A stretch of DNA of 48,118 nucleotides, taken from Sphingopyxis sp. KK2. GTDB lineage: Bacteria > Pseudomonadota > Alphaproteobacteria > Sphingomonadales > Sphingomonadaceae. The stretch spans positions 1 through 48,118 of the forward strand of contig NZ_LYVN01000014.1 in the NCBI RefSeq assembly GCF_001990265.1, written 5' to 3'. Under the pieces are notes generated by a model. The model saw only the letters and a list, made by a program, of their open reading frames with translations, made no database searches and was not told the origin of the DNA. This document shows positions 47,607 through 48,118 of this stretch, piece by piece (the first letter of the stretch is position 1; each line of letters begins with the position of its first letter). Made by a program: the position numbers and the translations under genes.

Positions 47607-48118
47607 CTACCAGCCCGCCAGCGTCGCGGCGCGCGCGCGATGCTCGGCGGGGCTGCCGAGCCAGGCGCGGTCGGCCATCGCGCGGCGGAACCAGTAATTG
47701 AGGCCATATTCCCATGTATAGCCGATGCCGCCATGCGCCGCGACCGCCGCGCGGGTCGCGCGGACATAGACGTCGCACAGATGCGCCTTCGCCATCGCCG
47801 CGGCGCGCGGGGCGTCGGGAAGCTGGGCATCCCAGGCATAAGCCGCGTACCAGACCAGCGCGCGCGCGGGTTCGACATCGAGCGCCATATGCGCGAGCTG
47901 GTGCTTGAGCGCCTGGAAGCGTCCGATCGGCTGGCCGAACTGCTCGCGCTCCTTGGCATAAGCGACGCTCATGTCGGTGACCTTCTGCGCCCCGCCAAGC
48001 GCATCGGCGGCAACGAGGACGAGCGCGGCGTCGGCGAGGCGCGCGGTCATCGGATCGCCCGCGGCGATCAGCGTTTCGCCCGCGTCGCCAGCAATGGCCA
48101 CCTTCGACATGGGGCGGG
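47607..48118 (-). CDS. Acyl-CoA dehydrogenase, C-terminal part (truncated by window edge)
   Basis: At least 169 residues of a dehydrogenase C-terminal helical domain: MSVAYAKEREQFGQPIGRFQ and AAHGGIGYTWEYGLNYWFRR are family hallmarks. The frame stays open past the edge beyond an internal ATG at 48110 (reading RPM), so the gene most likely begins outside the window. This short-type C terminus resembles the second subunit of heterotetrameric dehydrogenases, like the gene at 26490. It heads the visible part of the operon that continues with WS/DGAT. Confidence 0.85.
   Translation of the reverse strand, partial: RPMSKVAIAGDAGETLIAAGDPMTARLADAALVLVAADALGGAQKVTDMSVAYAKEREQFGQPIGRFQALKHQLAHMALDVEPARALVWYAAYAWDAQLPDAPRAAAMAKAHLCDVYVRATRAAVAAHGGIGYTWEYGLNYWFRRAMADRAWLGSPAEHRARAATLAGW

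Overview
The window is GC-rich, almost gap-free DNA from an alphaproteobacterium, most likely a sphingomonad (Sphingopyxis/Novosphingobium/Sphingobium type). That placement is inferred from the TonB-dependent receptor in a catabolic cluster, the many short-chain dehydrogenases (SDRs), the DUF2889 and LvaA-like kinase genes, and the GTCATTGCGAGC-type dispersed repeats. I count 48 protein genes, two of them cut by the window edges. I see no RNA gene, IS element, integrase or CRISPR array, and no gene-free stretch over 300 bases.

Almost every gene fits one theme: uptake, CoA activation and beta-oxidation-like breakdown of a hydrophobic carboxylic acid or ketone (steroid-, terpenoid- or branched-lipid-like; the substrate cannot be read from sequence). 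Layout: (1) 1-1180, minus: SDR and a truncated MFS exporter, with a divergent TetR gene. (2) 8019-1951, minus operon: thiolase-like protein, DUF35 partner, double-domain CoA-transferase, APH-type kinase, SDR. (3) 10015-8088, minus: GntR regulator and a hydrolase/flavin-reductase fusion, divergent from an amidohydrolase (10134-11249). (4) 22805-11359, minus: two tandem SDRs, acyl-CoA ligase, DapB-like reductase, three more SDRs, DUF2889, TonB receptor, MFS importer. (5) 22890-27416, plus: two crotonases, a DECR-like SDR and two acyl-CoA dehydrogenases. (6) 27424-31535: TetR, then cytochrome P450, aldehyde dehydrogenase and SDR. (7) 33902-31630, minus: GntR and acyl-CoA ligase. (8) 36240-34009, minus: three SDRs, one very short, divergent from an SMP-30 lactonase and an NTF2-like protein. 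(9) 37674-42213, plus: MarR, APH kinase, ACAD10/11-like dehydrogenase, esterase, SDR. (10) 43195-42215 nitronate-monooxygenase-like gene, divergent from a quinone-oxidoreductase gene. (11) 48118-44249, minus: acyl-CoA dehydrogenase end, WS/DGAT acyltransferase, AttH/CrtC-like protein, flavin TIM-barrel oxidoreductase.

The most striking feature beyond the genes is a shared operator-like element, core TATAACTARGT with dyad ATAAC-N3-GTTAT, found in six intergenic regions (8039, 10071, 15171, 22833, 36289, 43212). It lies before the thiolase operon, the GntR/amidohydrolase pair, the TonB receptor, the SDR-ligase/crotonase divergent pair, the SDR/SMP-30 pair and the flavin oxidoreductase/quinone reductase pair. 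This marks a single regulon across about 35 kb, probably run by the GntR protein at 9311-10015, whose own promoter carries the element twice. Local regulators with their own perfect palindromes (TetR at 1218-1232, TetR at 28009-28024, MarR at 37638-37657) control the remaining modules.

Several enzymes have altered active sites: a thiolase without its nucleophilic Cys next to a DUF35 protein (retro-aldolase-like), an alpha/beta-hydrolase half lacking Ser and His fused to a flavin reductase, a CoA-transferase with a recognisable Asp in only one half, and SDRs without the YxxxK pair. These make the pathway unlikely to be a textbook one.
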